A stretch of 64,000 bases of DNA, from contig NZ_RDQM01000008.1 in assembly GCF_003703475.1 (NCBI RefSeq), forward strand, positions 1 to 64,000, in the 5' to 3' direction. Below are positions 1 to 8,367 of this stretch, piece after piece. Within the stretch, counting starts at the first letter, position 1. Each line of letters begins with the position of its first letter. The notes under the pieces are model-generated. The model was given only the letters and a program-made list of their open reading frames with translations, was not told the origin of the DNA and did not search any database. A program made the translations under genes and the position numbers. This DNA comes from Allofranklinella schreckenbergeri (GTDB lineage: Bacteria > Pseudomonadota > Gammaproteobacteria > Burkholderiales > Burkholderiaceae_C).

Positions 1-99
1 CGCGTGATCGGCGATTGGATCGGCTTTTACAACCACCAGCGTCCTCACCAGGCGCTGGGCATGAAGACGCCCGCTGAGGCTTATGCTTTAGCGGCCTGA
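1..99 (+). mobile_element. IS3-family transposase OrfB, C-terminal end (partial)
   Basis: The first 99 bases encode the last 32 residues of a DDE transposase, in frame from base 1 to the TGA at 97-99. The motif FYNHQRPHQALG is the classic end of the integrase core of IS3-family OrfB proteins. Rhs core sequence resumes about 30 bases further on (from about 128), so the right end of the insertion sequence must lie between 100 and 128. The insertion appears to have landed in Rhs core sequence and cut off whatever lay upstream. The subgroup cannot be assigned from this fragment. Confidence 0.85.
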
Positions 100-102
100 C
101 CT

Positions 103-723
103 GTGCAGGTTCTGCTGGGTCAATACAGCGGCCTGTACGACCCAGACACCGGCCTGACCCGCTTTGGGGCAAGAGACTACGACGCAGAAACTGGGCGATG
201 GACGGCCAAGGATCCCATCTTGTTTGATGGTGGGAATTCCAACCTCTATGGGTATGTTTTGCAGGATCCGGTGAACCTCAAAGATCCCAATGGCCTCATC
301 GCACCCGCCATTGCGATAGGGATTAGAGTTGTCGGGGGCGCTGCTTTTTCCAGTGCAATCCGAAGCATGGCCCGCCAAGCACTAGGCCCGGTGGTCGGCG
401 GCGTAGCCGCGTGTGTGCTTGCGGGCGTATGTACTTTTAATGAAGAAATTGACGTTAGTAATAATGAAATTCCAGAGCGAGGCCTCCCTCCTGAGGGTCT
501 TTATCCACCTATTCCAGAAGGCGAACAATGCCAGCCGGGTGATGCTAGTCGAGAGTCTGAAAAAAATAAGGGCGGCAAGAGCCTTTGGGATAAAAATGGA
601 GGAGAATGGCGATGGTTCCCTGGTGATAAATGGCATAACCCTCATTGGGACTACAATCCTCACGACAGACCAAGCTCTCCTTGGCAAAACGTTCCACACG
701 GCGGATTGCCGCCGAGAAAATAA
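103..723 (+). CDS. Orphan Rhs C-terminal toxin cassette 1 (Ntox37-like tip)
   Basis: Residues about 10-65 are the end of an Rhs core ([18 protein letters not shown], then [11 protein letters not shown] and the DPNGL junction). The variable tip follows. It has a hydrophobic Ala/Gly stretch and ends in a Trp/His-rich block with [23 protein letters not shown] and PWQNVPHGG. That pattern resembles the polymorphic toxin type 37 domain, a predicted nuclease; this assignment is from memory of the family. The Rhs N-terminus and repeats are missing because an IS3-type transposase end lies immediately upstream, so the GTG at 103 may not be a real start. The stop overlaps the start of the next gene (TAATG), the usual toxin-immunity arrangement. 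It is probably silent unless recombined into a full-length rhs. Confidence 0.7.
   Translation: MQVLLGQYSGLYDPDTGLTRFGARDYDAETGRWTAKDPILFDGGNSNLYGYVLQDPVNLKDPNGLIAPAIAIGIRVVGGAAFSSAIRSMARQALGPVVGGVAACVLAGVCTFNEEIDVSNNEIPERGLPPEGLYPPIPEGEQCQPGDASRESEKNKGGKSLWDKNGGEWRWFPGDKWHNPHWDYNPHDRPSSPWQNVPHGGLPPRK
128..276 (+). repeat. Rhs core direct repeat, copy 1 (short)
   Basis: Rhs core sequence from [12 protein letters not shown] to the DP junction. It is nearly identical to the ends of the longer copies at about 1160, 2374 and 3544. It begins abruptly beside the IS3 remnant. Confidence 0.8.
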
Positions 724-1088
724 TGATTTTTGCAGCAGTTTTTGAAAAATGGGAAAAATCCCTATTAATAGCAGCCGACAATGCTGGCCTCGATAGCTTA
801 ATTGAATTATTAAAAAAAAACAATGAAGCGGAGATTCATTCCTTGAAGGCATTTCTTCCAATGGGCAGCATCAATCTTAAAATAAAAACAAAACAACGAA
901 AAAATATCATCCATATTTCAAGCACCGACTCCCATATATCCTTCTCCCGCAAATCCAGTGAAGATTTCATAAAACATTTGCTACTCGTCCGATATCATAG
1001 GGGTGCCTGCCATCATTTTTTTGACGTCAACTGGGACTACTCATTTGCAAGTATGCCAATACTAATTTCCAAGGATGAATATCTTTAG
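723..1088 (+). CDS. Putative immunity protein for Rhs cassette 1
   Basis: A 121-residue protein with no family I recognise. The start is taken as the ATG at 723, which overlaps the toxin stop codon (TAATG); this coupling is typical of polymorphic toxin/immunity pairs. The N-terminus ([20 protein letters not shown]) could be helical and the middle is lysine-rich. Base composition is clearly AT-richer than in core genes of the window, which suggests horizontal origin. The immunity role is inferred only from position, size and composition. Confidence 0.65.
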   Translation: MIFAAVFEKWEKSLLIAADNAGLDSLIELLKKNNEAEIHSLKAFLPMGSINLKIKTKQRKNIIHISSTDSHISFSRKSSEDFIKHLLLVRYHRGACHHFFDVNWDYSFASMPILISKDEYL

Positions 1089-1159
1089 AATTTATTTCTA
1101 TATGACCCTTCCCCGCCGAATACCAATACCAGCACGACGCCCTGGGCAACCTGCGCCAA

Positions 1160-1671
1160 GTGCAGCTGCCTGGCGGCCAGCGTATTGATTACGAGATCGA
1201 TCCTTTGGGCCGCCGTATCGGCAAGCGCAAGGACGGGCAGGTGCAATACCGCCTGCTGTTTCTCGACAAGCTGCACCCGCTGGCCGAGTTCGACCAGCAG
1301 GGCAACATTCGCAGCCTGTTCGTGTACGCAGACCGCAGCAATGCCCCTACCCTGATGCTGCGGGGCGGCAAAACCTGGCGTTTGATCGCCGATCATCTGG
1401 GCAGCATCCGCCTGGTCATCGACGCCGAGACCGGCCAGATCGGCCAACGCATCGACTACGACGCCTGGGGCCGCGTCACCCACGACAGCCAGCCGGGCTT
1501 CCAGCCCTTTGGATTTGCGGGTGACCTGTACGGCCCAGACACCGGCCTGACCCGCTTTTGGGCAAGAGACTACGACGCAGAAACGGGCAGATGGACGGCC
1601 AAGGATCCCATTCTGTTCGATGGTGGGGATTCCAACCTCTATGGCTATGTCTTGCAGGATCCGGTGAATGG
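1160..1671 (+). repeat. Rhs core direct repeat, copy 2
   Basis: About 510 bases, nearly identical to 3544-4060 (only scattered single-base differences seen) and to 2374-2820. It offers a long homology tract for recombination between cassettes. Confidence 0.85.
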
Positions 1672-1990
1672 AGTGGATCCGTTAGGAACAGGTCCATGGG
1701 ACAAGCTTTACGGTTTGCCAAAAGAATTTTGGCATTGGTTTCATAAATTGGATGGAGGTAAAGAGATGAAAGCGCTAAAGGATCCAAAAACAAAAATGGT
1801 TCCAGAAGAAGATGCTCGGGCATACTTTGAAGAATGGAAGCCCATAAATAACAAGCAAAATGGTTTTATTGATATGGATTTTCTTCAAGAGATGATTGAG
1901 ATGTTTTTGATACCTTGGTTTCTTCAGCCTCGCTCGCTCGCTCGCGTGCTCGACAATGGACTGTCATTTCGACTGGGATCCCTGTACTAA
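1160..1990 (+). CDS. Orphan Rhs C-terminal toxin cassette 2, frame broken at a CTCG repeat
   Basis: In-frame Rhs core can be followed from about 1121 (no proper start; GTG at 1160) through [17 protein letters not shown] to the [15 protein letters not shown] junction near residue 174. The variable tip begins [19 protein letters not shown] and contains [13 protein letters not shown], a pattern I have seen on other Rhs tips but cannot name. At 1929-1944 there are four CTCG units. As written the frame then runs to a TAA at 1988-1990 through an arbitrary-looking tail. Removing one CTCG unit joins the tip to a second open frame ([17 protein letters not shown]) ending in TGA at 2016-2018, one base before the immunity ATG. 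That alternative end looks like the genuine toxin terminus, so this copy is probably in an off state or decayed. Confidence 0.65.
   Translation: MQLPGGQRIDYEIDPLGRRIGKRKDGQVQYRLLFLDKLHPLAEFDQQGNIRSLFVYADRSNAPTLMLRGGKTWRLIADHLGSIRLVIDAETGQIGQRIDYDAWGRVTHDSQPGFQPFGFAGDLYGPDTGLTRFWARDYDAETGRWTAKDPILFDGGDSNLYGYVLQDPVNGVDPLGTGPWDKLYGLPKEFWHWFHKLDGGKEMKALKDPKTKMVPEEDARAYFEEWKPINNKQNGFIDMDFLQEMIEMFLIPWFLQPRSLARVLDNGLSFRLGSLY
1929..1944 (+). repeat. (CTCG)4 tetranucleotide repeat inside Rhs toxin 2
   Basis: Four perfect CTCG units followed by a further CG. Because four is not a multiple of three, gain or loss of one unit changes the frame. Three units connect the toxin tip to the frame that stops at 2018, right before the immunity gene. 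This is the layout of a slipped-strand contingency repeat, although four units is short for one. Confidence 0.8.
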
Positions 1991-2006
1991 TACCTGGGTA
2001 GAAAAG

Positions 2007-2014
2007 AAAGGTGA
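2007..2014 (+). promoter_or_regulatory. Ribosome binding site deciding the cassette 2 immunity start
   Basis: AAAGGTGA lies directly before the ATG at 2020. Its purine-rich core is about 8 bases from that ATG but only abuts the alternative GTG at 2011. Confidence 0.55.
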
Positions 2015-2019
2015 GTGAT

Positions 2020-2361
2020 ATGGATTTAGAAATTTCTCTATCTTGTTTTGGCGAAAATATTGGAAAAACTATTCTTCCGAAGAGTCATGACATTTTTGTA
2101 GAAAAAAGCGATCGGCATCTCTCAATGGTTTACAAAAAGAGTCAGGATGTTGACTTGGATGAAATGATGACCGATTTCCTTGATGTGGTGTCAGGCATTG
2201 ATTTTTCTGCGTTCGATAGTAAATTGTTTAGGGTTGCTTTTTTTGTCTATCCGTCCGATGGTGTTGCATTTTTTTCGACGGAAATTGGTGGACGTGTGAT
2301 TTCCGTAATTGAGAAGATGGGCGCGGATTTGGAAGTGAGTTTTTATCCTTGTTCCGAATAG
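2020..2361 (+). CDS. Putative immunity protein for Rhs cassette 2
   Basis: A 113-residue protein beginning MDLEISLSCFGENIGK. The ATG at 2020 is preferred over the GTG at 2011 because AAAGG at 2007-2011 lies 8 bases before it and the intended toxin stop (TGA, 2016-2018) ends one base upstream. The protein is acidic, with alternating hydrophobic segments, and no family is recognised. The gene is AT-rich compared with core genes. It is followed within 15 bases by another Rhs core fragment. The immunity function is inferred from its place in the cassette. Confidence 0.65.
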   Translation: MDLEISLSCFGENIGKTILPKSHDIFVEKSDRHLSMVYKKSQDVDLDEMMTDFLDVVSGIDFSAFDSKLFRVAFFVYPSDGVAFFSTEIGGRVISVIEKMGADLEVSFYPCSE

Positions 2362-2373
2362 TTTGCGTGTGAA

Positions 2374-2822
2374 AGCAAGGACGGGCAGGTGCAGTACCGC
2401 CTGCTGTTTCTCGACAAGCTGCACCCGCTGGCCGAGTTCGACCAGCAGGGCAACATTCGCAGCCTGTTCGTGTACGCAGACCGCAGCAATGCCCCCACCC
2501 TGATGCTGCGGGGCGGCAAAACCTGGCGTCTGATCGCCGACCACCTGGGCAGCATCCGCCTGGTCATCGACGCCGAGACCGGCCAGATCGGCCAACGCAT
2601 CGACTACGACGCCTGGGGCCGCGTCACCCACGACAGCCAGCCGGGCTTCCAGCCCTTTGGGTTTGCGGGCGGCCTGTACGACCCAGACACCGGCCTGACC
2701 CGCTTTGGGGCAAGAGACTACGACGCAGAAACGGGCAGATGGACGACCAAGGATCCCATCTTGTTCAACGGCGGCGATACCAACCTCTATGGCTATGTGT
2801 TGCAGGATCCGGTGAATTTTGT
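2374..2822 (+). repeat. Rhs core direct repeat, copy 3
   Basis: Core homology starts sharply at GCAAGGACGGGCAGGTGCA, only 12 bases after the previous immunity stop, and continues to the DP junction at about 2822. The sharp left edge marks a recombination junction. Confidence 0.85.
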
Positions 2823-3180
2823 GGATCCAGAAGGAAAAGAGGTATATGTTTGCGGTCGCCCTGCCGATCTGCCTTTTATATTAGGCATTTTTGATCACGA
2901 GTGGATATTAACGGACTCCATTGAGCGAGGAATGGGAACAATCCAAGGAGTAATACCAGCACAAAATGGAGATAGCTCGCTTCCAGGAGTTCAGGTATTT
3001 GTAGTTGATCATAAAGAAGAGGCAATCCAGAAAAACTCCAGATGCATTATGCAGCCCAATGTTGACGAAGACTGCGTAAACTCTGCAATGTGGCTTGGGA
3101 AGCCCTTGGGAAGGTGGGGCCCAACAAATAATTGCCAGTCATTTGTTAATGAAATAATAAACGGATGCAGAATAAGATGA
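2389..3180 (+). CDS. Orphan Rhs C-terminal toxin cassette 3 (permuted NlpC/P60-like tip)
   Basis: Rhs core fills the first 145 or so residues, ending [17 protein letters not shown]. The 115-residue tip has a His in FDHEWIL (about residue 170), the block [20 protein letters not shown], and a late Cys in [10 protein letters not shown] (about residue 249). A His-before-Cys order with an NCQxF motif recalls permuted papain-fold or NlpC/P60-type cysteine hydrolases, so a cell-wall amidase or peptidase is a reasonable guess. No start codon with a ribosome site is visible, so the cassette is headless like its neighbours. The stop is overlapped by a small membrane protein gene. Confidence 0.65.
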   Translation: MQYRLLFLDKLHPLAEFDQQGNIRSLFVYADRSNAPTLMLRGGKTWRLIADHLGSIRLVIDAETGQIGQRIDYDAWGRVTHDSQPGFQPFGFAGGLYDPDTGLTRFGARDYDAETGRWTTKDPILFNGGDTNLYGYVLQDPVNFVDPEGKEVYVCGRPADLPFILGIFDHEWILTDSIERGMGTIQGVIPAQNGDSSLPGVQVFVVDHKEEAIQKNSRCIMQPNVDEDCVNSAMWLGKPLGRWGPTNNCQSFVNEIINGCRIR

Positions 3181-3422
3181 TATATGTTATGTTGATAATA
3201 GCGACTGCGGCGATTTTATTTTTTGGGTTTACCGCAATTTTGTATCTAAACAGTTTTCTTGCGCATCTTTGGCTCTATAGTGGCCCACCAGGAGGTGATA
3301 AGCAATATTTTTTGAATGTAGCCTTCTTTCATCTTGGGATATTTTTTATTTGTCTTTTTGTAATTTTTATCATTATTTTAAAATCAAGGATAGTCATGAA
3401 ATCAATAAAACGAAAGGAGTAA
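3177..3422 (+). CDS. Putative membrane immunity protein for Rhs cassette 3
   Basis: An 81-residue protein with two strong membrane segments (about residues 3-24 and 41-64) and a basic C-terminus KSIKRKE. The ATG at 3177 overlaps the toxin TGA as ATGA. An in-frame ATG at 3165 is also possible and would add four residues. A membrane-anchored immunity protein fits a toxin that acts on peptidoglycan in the periplasm, which is how I read cassette 3. The gene is very AT-rich. Function is inferred from position and topology. Confidence 0.6.
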   Translation: MIYVMLIIATAAILFFGFTAILYLNSFLAHLWLYSGPPGGDKQYFLNVAFFHLGIFFICLFVIFIIILKSRIVMKSIKRKE

Positions 3423-3543
3423 ATTTGCATGGGGTAGATTGGGTTTTATGACATGAATGCGGTTCAAGAAAGAAAAGCCAACCAGAACCTCCCCGCAAGG
3501 GCAAACCCGTTAACAATACGATGCCCAGGGCAACCTGCGCCAA

Positions 3544-4060
3544 GTGCAGCTGCCTGGCGGCCAGCGTATTGATTACGAGATCGATCCTTTGGGCCGCCGT
3601 ATCGGCAAGCGCAAGGACGGGCAGGCGCAATACCGCCTGCTGTTTCTCGACAAGCTGCACCCGCTGGCCGAGTTCGACCAGCAGGGCAACATTCGCAGCC
3701 TGTTCGTGTACGCAGACCGCAGCAATGCCCCTACCCTGATGCTGCAGGGCGGCAAAACCTGGCGTCTGATCGCCGACCACCTGGGCAGCATCCGCCTGGT
3801 CATCGACGCCGAGACCGGCCAGATCGGCCAACGCATCGACTACGACGCCTGGGGCCGCGTCACCCACGACAGCCAGCCGGGCTTCCAGCCCTTTGGATTT
3901 GCGGGTGACCTGTACGGCCCAGACACCGGCCTGACCCGCTTTTGGGCAAGAGACTACGACGCAGAAACTGGGCGATGGACGGCCAAGGATCCCATCTTGT
4001 TTGATGGTGGGGATTCCAACCTCTATGGCTATGTTTTGCAGGATCCGGTGAATTTTGTGG
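3544..4060 (+). repeat. Rhs core direct repeat, copy 4
   Basis: Nearly identical to 1160-1671. Related but more diverged core can be followed back to about 3511 ([13 protein letters not shown]). Confidence 0.85.
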
Positions 4061-4227
4061 ATCCGGAGGGGCTTTTGACCATTTATGCAGATGGGCAAAT
4101 CCGTGTATCCGCCTACCCAGGGGAGCCTGCAGGGGGAAGTGAACACGCCAGGAGAGGCGAAGGGAAAAATCATCATATTCATATCTATGATAATCTAAAT
4201 ATGAGTATCTTTGATACTTTTAAATAA
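3544..4227 (+). CDS. Orphan Rhs C-terminal toxin cassette 4 (HARxGxG/HHIHI tip)
   Basis: Rhs core occupies about 175 residues up to NFVDPEGL. The tip is only about 50 residues ([19 protein letters not shown], then [18 protein letters not shown]). The HAR-G-G-HxHI pattern recurs on short Rhs tips, as far as I recall, but I cannot assign a catalytic activity; the histidines could bind a metal. The tail after HIYD is short and AT-rich and may be truncated. Five bases downstream a DUF4288-like gene begins, completing the toxin/immunity pair. No initiation signal is seen, so this is another headless cassette. Confidence 0.6.
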   Translation: MQLPGGQRIDYEIDPLGRRIGKRKDGQAQYRLLFLDKLHPLAEFDQQGNIRSLFVYADRSNAPTLMLQGGKTWRLIADHLGSIRLVIDAETGQIGQRIDYDAWGRVTHDSQPGFQPFGFAGDLYGPDTGLTRFWARDYDAETGRWTAKDPILFDGGDSNLYGYVLQDPVNFVDPEGLLTIYADGQIRVSAYPGEPAGGSEHARRGEGKNHHIHIYDNLNMSIFDTFK

Positions 4228-4232
4228 AAATC

Positions 4233-4592
4233 ATGAAATCAAAAAATATCGAACAATCATCAATAAAACCAGACCAAAACTATTACAGTGCATCCATTTT
4301 TTTCCGTTCCTCCATCAATGGCGACTCCGATAACTCCAACATTTGGGAGGAGCAAATCGTATTGCTGCAAGCTGCCTCTGAGGAGCAGGCACTCAAGCTG
4401 GCTGAGCGCTATGCTGTGGAGCAAGAATCTTCATATAAAAATGTTGAAGGCCATACCGTTGCGTGGGCGTTTTTCACCATTGAAAGACTGATTCGCATAG
4501 ATGATTTCAACTTTTCCGGGGTGACAGAGGTTTTCTCCAGATTTCTCAAGTACGGTGAAGTGCAAAGCCTGCTTCAGCCTTTTGATGACTGA
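4233..4592 (+). CDS. DUF4288-like protein, putative immunity for Rhs cassette 4
   Basis: A 119-residue protein. The pattern YYSASIFFRS, NIWEEQIVLLQAASEEQALKLAERYA, VAWAFFTIERL and TEVFSRFLKYG matches the DUF4288 family as I know it, small proteins often found beside Rhs or WapA toxin tips. It starts 5 bases after the cassette 4 stop. The sequence is acidic, as many immunity proteins are. The match is recognised by eye rather than by a profile search. Confidence 0.7.
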   Translation: MKSKNIEQSSIKPDQNYYSASIFFRSSINGDSDNSNIWEEQIVLLQAASEEQALKLAERYAVEQESSYKNVEGHTVAWAFFTIERLIRIDDFNFSGVTEVFSRFLKYGEVQSLLQPFDD

Positions 4593-4793
4593 TGAAGACT
4601 GATACCCATCCACCTCAGCAGATTTACCCCAACCTGTCTTGGCATTTGCAGAATGCCAACCGAATGACTGGCGCAATATGCATCGAAGCATTCTCAAAAT
4701 CCGCCAGTCACCAGCCTGCATGGACAGCGTGTTGCACGCCCTAGAATGCGCAGGCGTCAAACATCCCAAAACCACTTGATGGAGACATGCCTC

Positions 4794-6143
4794 ATGAACT
4801 TCCCCGCCTTCCAACCTGCCGGCCTGAGCCAGGCGCTGAATCTGCGCGCGCACTGGATGCCTTTCAGCGCCAACCGCGCGTTCCAGAAAGACCCGCGCAT
4901 CATCGTGCGCGCCGAGGGCAATTGGTTGTACGACCAAGAGGGCCGCAAGATTTACGACAGCCTCTCGAGCCTGTGGACTTGCGGCGCGGGGCATTGCCGG
5001 GCGGAAATCCAGCAGGCCGTGGCGGCGCAGTTGAGCACGCTGGATTACTCGCCCGCGTTCCAATATGCGCATCCGCTGTCCTTCCAACTGGCCGAAAAGA
5101 TGACGGCCCTGCTGCCGGGCACGCTTGGCCATGTGTTCTTCACCGATTCGGGTTCGGAGTCGGCCGATACGGCGCTCAAGATGGCGCGCGCCTACTGGCG
5201 TCTCAAGGGCCAGCCCGCCAAGACCAAGCTGATTGGCCGCGCGCGCGGCTACCACGGCGTGAACGTGGGCGGCACCAGCTTGGGCGGCATCGGCGCCAAC
5301 CGCAAGATGTTCGGGCAGTTGATGGATGTCGATCACCTGCCGCACACGCTGCAAGCCGATTGCGCCTTCTCGCGCGGCATGCCCGCCACGGGCGGCGTGG
5401 CGCTGGCCAATGAGCTGCTCAAGCTCATCGAGCTGCACGACGCCTCCAACATCGCCGCCGTGATCGTCGAGCCGATGGCTGGCTCTGCGGGCGTGATCGT
5501 GCCGCCCGAGGGCTATTTGCAGCGCCTGCGCGAGATTTGCGATCAGCACGGCATCTTGTTGATCTTCGATGAAGTCATCACCGGCTTTGGCCGCATGGGC
5601 AAGTACAGCGGCGCGGAGTTTTTCGGCGTGACGCCCGACATCATGACGGTGGCCAAGCAAGTGACCAACGGCGCCGTGCCGCTGGGGGCGGTGGTGGCCA
5701 CCAGCGAGATTTACGACACTTTCATGAACCAGCAAGCGCCCCTGCACGCGGTGGAGTTCGGCCACGGCTATACCTACTCGGCCCACCCGGTGGCCTGCGC
5801 GGCGGGCCTGGCGGCGCTGGATGTGCTCGAGCGCGAGCAGTTGGTGCCGCGCGTGGCCGAGCTGGCGCCGCACTTCGAGCAGGCCCTGCACGCGCTGCGC
5901 GGCAGCAGCGCCCATGTGCTGGACATCCGCAATTGCGGCTTGGCGGGCGCCATCCAGCTCGCTCCGCGCGAGGGCGACGCCATCGTGCGCCCTTACGAGG
6001 CGGGCCTGGCGCTGTGGAAAAAGGGCTTTTACGTGCGCTTTGGCGGCGACACGCTGCAATTTGGCCCGCCGTTTACCACCACGCCCGCCGAGCTGGACAG
6101 CCTGTTCGACGCCGTGGGACAAACCCTGCGCGAGCTGGCCTGA
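4794..6143 (+). CDS. Omega-amino acid:pyruvate transaminase (class III aminotransferase)
   Basis: A 449-residue class III PLP aminotransferase that transfers the terminal amino group of beta-alanine, omega-amino acids or diamines to pyruvate. The N-terminus ALNLRAHWMPFSANRAFQKDPRI matches the family start, so the ATG at 4794 is chosen over an upstream ATG at 4746; GGAGA lies about 8 bases before it. Landmarks are DEVITGFGRMG (PLP-binding Asp about 259) and VAKQVTNG with the Schiff-base Lys at residue 288, the same number as in Pseudomonas beta-alanine transaminase. It converges on a histone-deacetylase-like amidohydrolase, with an 80-bp repeat and a strong bidirectional terminator between them. 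A role in polyamine or beta-alanine catabolism is inferred. Confidence 0.9.
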   Translation: MNFPAFQPAGLSQALNLRAHWMPFSANRAFQKDPRIIVRAEGNWLYDQEGRKIYDSLSSLWTCGAGHCRAEIQQAVAAQLSTLDYSPAFQYAHPLSFQLAEKMTALLPGTLGHVFFTDSGSESADTALKMARAYWRLKGQPAKTKLIGRARGYHGVNVGGTSLGGIGANRKMFGQLMDVDHLPHTLQADCAFSRGMPATGGVALANELLKLIELHDASNIAAVIVEPMAGSAGVIVPPEGYLQRLREICDQHGILLIFDEVITGFGRMGKYSGAEFFGVTPDIMTVAKQVTNGAVPLGAVVATSEIYDTFMNQQAPLHAVEFGHGYTYSAHPVACAAGLAALDVLEREQLVPRVAELAPHFEQALHALRGSSAHVLDIRNCGLAGAIQLAPREGDAIVRPYEAGLALWKKGFYVRFGGDTLQFGPPFTTTPAELDSLFDAVGQTLRELA

Positions 6144-6148
6144 TCGCC

Positions 6149-6231
6149 AATTGCAAATCAAGAGAAAATACAAAAATGCCTTATGGCTTGATGGACGTGC
6201 CATAAGGCCTTTTGAAAATAAAGTTTGATAT
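6149..6231. repeat. Family A palindromic intergenic element, copy 1 (degenerate)
   Basis: Left arm TTGCAAATCAAGAGAAAA and an A/T-rich right arm flank a perfect hairpin, GCCTTATGGC at 6178-6187 with GCCATAAGGC at 6199-6208. The usual TTTCGGCATG core is not kept. It lies between two convergent gene ends. Confidence 0.6.
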
Positions 6232-6233
6232 GG

Positions 6234-6270
6234 AAAACCGGCATCCTTTCAAAGGATGCCGGTTTTTTTT
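6234..6270. terminator. Bidirectional Rho-independent terminator
   Basis: A perfect 13-bp stem (AAAACCGGCATCC with its complement) with a 7-base loop, then a T run at 6263-6270. The A run on the left arm makes it work on both strands, between two convergent genes. Confidence 0.9.
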
Positions 6271-6318
6271 ACGGGCTTTTCACGCAACTGCCGCCGTGCA
6301 GCGGCTTTGCACAGACTC

Positions 6319-7269
6319 CTACAGCCCGGCCAGCACGCGAATGTGCGACTCCACGCAACGCGCCAGCACTTCGGGGATGTAGCCGCCCTCCAGGCTGGAG
6401 ACGATGCGGCCTTTGCTGTGGCGTTCGGCCACTTCCACCACTTTTTGCGTGATCCAGGCGTAATCGTTTTCGTTGAGCATCATCTGGCCCATGTCGTCGT
6501 CGCGGTGGGCGTCAAAGCCTGCGCTGATGAAGATCATTTCAGGAGCGAAGGCCTCCAGGCGCGGCATCCAGATCATGTCGATCATCTCGCGCACGTCCAC
6601 GCCCTTGGTGTACGCGGGCACGGGGATGTTGAGCATGTTTTCGCCTTTGGCCGTCTCGCCGCTGTAGGGGAAGAAGGGGTGCTGGAAGAAGCTGACCATC
6701 AGCGCCTTGGGCTCTTTGTGCAGGATGTCTTCCGTGCCGTTGCCGTGGTGCACGTCGAAGTCCACCACCGCCACGCGCTGGAGCTGGTGGCGGTGCAGCG
6801 CGTACATGGCCCCCACGGCCACGTTGTTGAAAAAGCAAAACGCCATGGCTTTATCGCGCTCGGCGTGGTGGCCGGGCGGGCGCACGGCGCAAAAGGCGTT
6901 TTGCAAATCGCCCGCGATGACGCGGTCGGTCGCATCAATCACCGCCCCGGCGGCGCGCAGCGCGGCGTTCCAGGTGTGGGGGCTGAGCATGGTGTCGGGA
7001 TCGATCTGGGAGTAGCCGTCGCCGCCCGCGCGCAGCTCTTCCTGCATCAGCACATCCAGGCCCAGCAGCGAGGCGATGTGAATGCGGCTGTGCGCCAGCT
7101 CCAGGTCGTACACCGAGGCTTTGGGCGCATCAAAGCGCTGGAGCATGTCCATCACGCCGCTGATGAGTAGCCGATCCTCGATGGCGTCCAGCCGCTGCGG
7201 GCATTCGGGGTGGATCGGGCCCATTTCGTGCAGCCAGCAATCTCTGTGGGTGAAATATCCTGTAGCCAT
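6319..7269 (-). CDS. Histone deacetylase-like amidohydrolase / acetylpolyamine amidohydrolase
   Basis: A 316-residue zinc-dependent amidohydrolase of the arginase/deacetylase fold. Catalytic landmarks are RPPGHHAE (His134 and His135), VVDFDVHHGNGTE (zinc ligands Asp172 and His174) and SAGFDAH (zinc ligand Asp253). Bacterial members mostly remove acetyl groups from acetylated polyamines or small amides. AAGAGG lies 8 bases before the ATG. The neighbouring convergent transaminase could act on the freed diamine, which supports a polyamine degradation role. This is an inference from context, and the natural substrate cannot be read from the sequence. Confidence 0.88.
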   Translation of the reverse strand: MATGYFTHRDCWLHEMGPIHPECPQRLDAIEDRLLISGVMDMLQRFDAPKASVYDLELAHSRIHIASLLGLDVLMQEELRAGGDGYSQIDPDTMLSPHTWNAALRAAGAVIDATDRVIAGDLQNAFCAVRPPGHHAERDKAMAFCFFNNVAVGAMYALHRHQLQRVAVVDFDVHHGNGTEDILHKEPKALMVSFFQHPFFPYSGETAKGENMLNIPVPAYTKGVDVREMIDMIWMPRLEAFAPEMIFISAGFDAHRDDDMGQMMLNENDYAWITQKVVEVAERHSKGRIVSSLEGGYIPEVLARCVESHIRVLAGL

Positions 7270-7446
7270 GTTGTTTGCCTCTTATGGTTTACCATCAGCT
7301 CGGCTGATACGAGCGCTTACTTTTTCATACGCTGTCATACACGCAGCAGCCTCCAAGCTCTGGCCCCCCAAGGTTAAACGCAATGCGCCGCCTCGTTTGG
7401 CAACCGCCCCCCGGGGGAACCCCTACTTCCAGGCCATTTTTATTCC

Positions 7447-8367
7447 ATGTCGCTACACACCCAGATTGATGCGGTTTTGCATCAGCTCAACCAGCTCATC
7501 GTCGGCAAATCCCCTCAAATTCTCGATTGCGTCACCTGCCTGCTCGCAGGCGGGCACTTGCTGATTGAAGACGTGCCCGGCGTGGGCAAAACCACCCTGG
7601 CGCACGGCCTGGCCCACACCTTTGGCTTGCAATTTGCGCGCGTGCAGTTCACGGCGGATTTGATGCCCAGTGATTTGACGGGCGTATCCGTGTACGACCG
7701 GGGGCAGGAGGGGTTTGTGTTCCACCCCGGGCCGGTGTTTTCGCAAATTTTGCTGGCCGACGAAATCAACCGCGCCAGCCCAAAATCGCAAAGCGCGCTG
7801 CTGGAGGCGATGGAGGAGCAGCAAGTCTCCGCCGAAGGCGTTACGCGCGCGCTGCCGCAACCGTTTTTCGTCATCGCCACGCAAAATCCGCGCGAGCAAT
7901 TGGGCACTTATCCGCTGCCAGAGTCGCAGTTGGACCGTTTTTTGATGCGCGTCTCCCTGGGCTACCCCGATCGCGCGGCCGAGCGCCAATTGCTGGCCTC
8001 CAACGGCCACCGCCAGCAGGTGCCGCATTTGGCTGCGCAAATGAACGCCGACGATGTGCTGCGCGCCCAGCAGGCCGTGCTGGCCGTGCACGCCGCCCCG
8101 GCCCTGCTGGACTATGTGCTGGACTTGATCGAGGCCAGCCGCTCAGGCCAGTGGTTTGTGCAGGGCCTTAGCCCGCGCGCGGCCATTGCGCTGGTGCGCG
8201 TGGCCAAGGCGCGAGCCTTGATCCTGGGACGCGACCACATCGCTCCCGAAGACGTGCAGGACACCATTGTGCAAACCATTGCCCACCGCCTGGTGCCATT
8301 GGCGCAATCGGGCCGCAGCGCCAGCGAGCAAGTGCGCAGCATGGTGCAAGCCGTGCCGCTGCGGTGA
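7447..8367 (+). CDS. MoxR-family AAA+ ATPase
   Basis: A 306-residue AAA+ ATPase of the MoxR group, usually a chaperone that works with a DUF58 or von Willebrand protein encoded next door. Walker A is DVPGVGKTT (about 42-50), Walker B ILLADEINRA (101-110), and sensor 1 lies in VIATQNPREQLGTYPLPESQLDRF. It is the first gene of a four-gene operon with the DUF58 protein, a TgpA-type transglutaminase and MltB, transcribed away from the amidohydrolase gene. The stop overlaps the next start (GTGA). An envelope maintenance role is inferred from the operon partners. Confidence 0.9.
   Translation: MSLHTQIDAVLHQLNQLIVGKSPQILDCVTCLLAGGHLLIEDVPGVGKTTLAHGLAHTFGLQFARVQFTADLMPSDLTGVSVYDRGQEGFVFHPGPVFSQILLADEINRASPKSQSALLEAMEEQQVSAEGVTRALPQPFFVIATQNPREQLGTYPLPESQLDRFLMRVSLGYPDRAAERQLLASNGHRQQVPHLAAQMNADDVLRAQQAVLAVHAAPALLDYVLDLIEASRSGQWFVQGLSPRAAIALVRVAKARALILGRDHIAPEDVQDTIVQTIAHRLVPLAQSGRSASEQVRSMVQAVPLR

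Noticed and set aside
1929-1944. Firm call of phase variation at the CTCG repeat
   Set aside because: Four units is short for a contingency repeat, and an assembly or decay event could give the same picture. It is kept as a finding, not as a stated function.
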